Part shown: one piece after another, positions 62,312 through 64,000 of the stretch
Numbering within the stretch: the first letter of the stretch is position 1
Layout of the letters: the number at the start of each line of letters is the position of its first letter
NCBI GenBank assembly: GCA_019745555.1
Contig: JAIESX010000009.1
Span: forward strand, 1-64,000
Direction of reading: 5' to 3'
DNA from: Burkholderiaceae bacterium
Lineage (GTDB): Bacteria > Pseudomonadota > Gammaproteobacteria > Burkholderiales > Burkholderiaceae_C
Length of the DNA stretch: 64,000 nt
The notes under the pieces: model-generated
Seen by the model: only the letters and a program-made list of their open reading frames with translations
What the model was told of the DNA's origin: nothing
Databases searched by the model: none
Made by a program: the position numbers and the translations under genes

Positions 62312-62838
62312 AGCCGACAGTCCTGGTGCTGGCTTCGGGGCGCGGCGAACGTTTTCTTGCCGCGGGCGGTGCCACGCACAAGCTGCAGGCCCTGCTGGGT
62401 GACCAGACCGTGCTGGCGCACACGCTGGATGCCGTGCGCGCCAGCGGTCTGCCCTGGCATCTGGAAGAGGCGCCGCATCCGGGCATGGGCGACAGCATCG
62501 TCGCGGCCGTGCGTGCCACGGCCAGCGCCGACGGCTGGCTGATCCTGCCGGCGGACTTGCCGCTGGTGCGGCCCGAAACCTTGCGCCTGATTGCCGCTGC
62601 GCCGGATGCGCAGACCGTGGTGCGACCGGTCCACCAGGGCCGCCAGGGCCATCCCGTGCGTTTTGCGCGCACCTGCGGTGAGGCGCTGATGGCGCTGGGT
62701 GGTGCGTCCGGTGCAGCGTCCGTGGTGCGCCGTCATCGGCTCTGGACCGTGGAGGTCGACGACCCCGGCTGTGTCACCGACATCGACACGCCCGAGGATC
62801 TGGCGCGGGCGCAGCGGATCCTGCAGGCGCGGACCTGA
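62308..62838 (+). CDS. mocA: MocA-like molybdenum cofactor cytidylyltransferase
   Basis: A 176-residue NTP transferase with the variant N-terminal loop VLASGRGERFLAAGG, then HPGMGDSIVAAV and LPADLPLVRP, and an ending DIDTPEDL. MocA-like enzymes attach CMP to the molybdenum cofactor, as MobA attaches GMP. The start at 62308 overlaps the xdhC stop. Choice between MocA and MobA rests on its place beside xdhC. Confidence 0.82.
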   Translation: MKPTVLVLASGRGERFLAAGGATHKLQALLGDQTVLAHTLDAVRASGLPWHLEEAPHPGMGDSIVAAVRATASADGWLILPADLPLVRPETLRLIAAAPDAQTVVRPVHQGRQGHPVRFARTCGEALMALGGASGAASVVRRHRLWTVEVDDPGCVTDIDTPEDLARAQRILQART

Positions 62839-62841
62839 GGT

Positions 62842-63354
62842 CTATCCGCGGGTGATGACCGCGCACGCCAGGCGTGGCCCGGCGTTGCCGGTGGGCTGGG
62901 TGGTGTAGTCGTCCGGATCGCGGTGCACGATCAGGCCGCGACCGACGATGTCGGCCTTGCCGCCGCCGACGCTGATTCCGTTCGATTCAAAGCTGAAGCG
63001 GGCGACGCCCTGGGCGTCGGCCTTGAGGCTGGGCAGATCGCCGGCATGGTGCTCGCCCCGGCCATGGGCGCCGTGCTTGCGGCCGTCCGGGTTGTAGTGA
63101 CCGCCGGTGCTCATGCCGTCGCCGCTCGAGCAGTCGCCTTTCTCGTGCACGTGGAAGCCGTGCTCTGCTCCGGGCTTGAGGCCGCGGACCTCGCCACTGA
63201 CACGCACCTTGTCGCCGTGCTGCACGAAGCGGACCTCACCGCTGGTGCTGTTGCCACGCGTGGGCTGGAGCTGGGCGCTGGCGGAGGGCCCGGTGGGTGT
63301 GGCACAGGCGGTCAGCAGGACCGCAGCGGCCAGTGGCAAGAGGGGGGTGCGCAT
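62842..63354 (-). CDS. sodC: Cu/Zn superoxide dismutase, lipoprotein
   Basis: A 170-residue protein with a lipoprotein signal (LLTACA), then the copper and zinc ligands in GFHVHEKGDCSS, GGHYNPDGRKHG, GEHHAGDLP and GLIVHRDPDDY. It removes superoxide in the periplasm. The disulfide cysteine in KGDCSS pairs with one near the end (RLACAV). All ligands are present. Confidence 0.94.
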   Translation of the reverse strand: MRTPLLPLAAAVLLTACATPTGPSASAQLQPTRGNSTSGEVRFVQHGDKVRVSGEVRGLKPGAEHGFHVHEKGDCSSGDGMSTGGHYNPDGRKHGAHGRGEHHAGDLPSLKADAQGVARFSFESNGISVGGGKADIVGRGLIVHRDPDDYTTQPTGNAGPRLACAVITRG

Positions 63355-63448
63355 GGTGTCTCCTGTGGTTGTGATGCGTCGTCACACTGTAGGAGGCCGC
63401 TGCCGGCCCCGCAAGCGCGGGGGCGACGACCCTGCCAGGGACGAGGTC

Positions 63449-63994
63449 TCAGCGGGCGTGCGCCAGCAGAGCCTCCAGCGCCTTGTCGCGGATGCCGTGC
63501 GTGCGCAGGCTGTCGTAGGTCTGGCGCGCGTAGTCGTGCGTGCTGCCGTAGCGGCCGCGCGCATGGCTGAAGATGTGCCGGTACTGGTCCGGGCTCAGGG
63601 AGCCGGTGTAATTCGGGCTGCGGCGCGAGAGTGTGAAGGCCAGGGCGCTGACCGGGCCGTGCGCGGTCTCGCAGCGCAGCCAGCGCGGGTCGTAGACCCC
63701 GGTGGGCATCTCGCGCTCCCACAGGGTGTGCAGCACCTCGCGGACCTGCGGCTGCCGAACGCGGAACACCATGCCATGGCAGCTGCCGCCCGTGAGCAGG
63801 GCGAAGACCAGGCCCGGCAGCTCGGGCGTGCCGCGGTTCACGCGGCTCCACATCTTGAGTGCGCGGTGCCAGCCGCGCACATGGGCGGGGCGGCGCTCCT
63901 CGTAGTCGAAGTCGGGTCGCCAGATCAGCGAGGCGTAGCCGAAGACCCAGAGATCGCCGTGACCACCCCATTGCTGCAGGGTGGTGTGCAGCAT
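63449..63994 (-). CDS. ChaC-type gamma-glutamylcyclotransferase
   Basis: A 181-residue protein with the ChaC pattern: the substrate loop VFGYASLIWRPDFDYEERRPAHVRGW, RVNRGTPELPGLVFAL, and the TLWEREMPTGVYDPRW region with the catalytic Glu. It splits glutathione or gamma-glutamyl peptides to 5-oxoproline. The ATG is six bases from the window edge, so a further upstream start cannot be excluded. Confidence 0.88.
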   Translation of the reverse strand: MLHTTLQQWGGHGDLWVFGYASLIWRPDFDYEERRPAHVRGWHRALKMWSRVNRGTPELPGLVFALLTGGSCHGMVFRVRQPQVREVLHTLWEREMPTGVYDPRWLRCETAHGPVSALAFTLSRRSPNYTGSLSPDQYRHIFSHARGRYGSTHDYARQTYDSLRTHGIRDKALEALLAHAR

Positions 63995-64000
63995 GGGCGC

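Overview
The window is a high-GC chromosomal segment from a betaproteobacterium, most likely Burkholderiales, family Comamonadaceae. Supporting signs are the DUF3460-scpA order, the paired M16 peptidases next to rsmD, a short inverted-repeat element of a kind I associate with this family, and the layout of the formate dehydrogenase genes. I cannot fix the genus. I saw no rRNA, tRNA or CRISPR array.

Layout. 1-6.5 kb: a truncated MITE-like element, a quinone oxidoreductase, a small hydrolase and an orphan urease accessory gene ureD, then proQ, a VF530-type protein, a DUF2750-like protein with a small membrane protein, and an MmgE/PrpD protein. 6.5-9.6 kb: a tightly packed egtD - senB-like - selD/senC operon, which matches known selenoneine genes but has no senA/egtB beside it. 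9.6-14.4 kb: two tandem paralogous PAS-GGDEF-EAL membrane proteins. 14.4-23 kb: tauE-like exporter, ftsY, an M16 peptidase pair, rsmD, an unrecognised anchored protein, and several small enzymes and membrane proteins. 23-29.2 kb: a cofactor block on the minus strand (panC, panB, bioB, panD, nadB) running downstream of DUF3460 and scpA. 29.3-39.2 kb: SulP transporter, DUF1275 protein, a GGDEF gene with a strongly structured leader, metG, a complete 250-bp MITE-like element, a patatin-like lipase, apbC/mrp and a LivK-type binding protein.

39.4-59.6 kb is the core of the window: a formate oxidation island. A LysR regulator precedes a two-gene soluble NAD-linked formate dehydrogenase, made of a fused NuoE-NuoF subunit and a NuoG-like molybdo/tungsto subunit, which ends at a clear terminator. 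A second unit then encodes DUF3305, DUF3306, a large polyferredoxin and a TorD chaperone. A convergent two-component system of the NtrC type follows. The last unit encodes a periplasmic, membrane-bound formate dehydrogenase: a small TAT protein, the catalytic subunit, the ferredoxin subunit, a small lipoprotein, a cytochrome b subunit and a small exported protein. fdhD follows after another terminator. A 17-bp palindrome occurs upstream of both the DUF3305 unit and the periplasmic enzyme unit, and a -24/-12 type promoter lies before the latter, so a common formate or redox regulon is plausible. Both catalytic subunits use cysteine rather than selenocysteine, so neither creates a need for the selD in the sen-like operon.

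59.7-64 kb: AEC transporter, pdxH, an xdhC - mocA-like pair for molybdenum cofactor handling, a Cu/Zn superoxide dismutase lipoprotein and a ChaC-type gamma-glutamylcyclotransferase.
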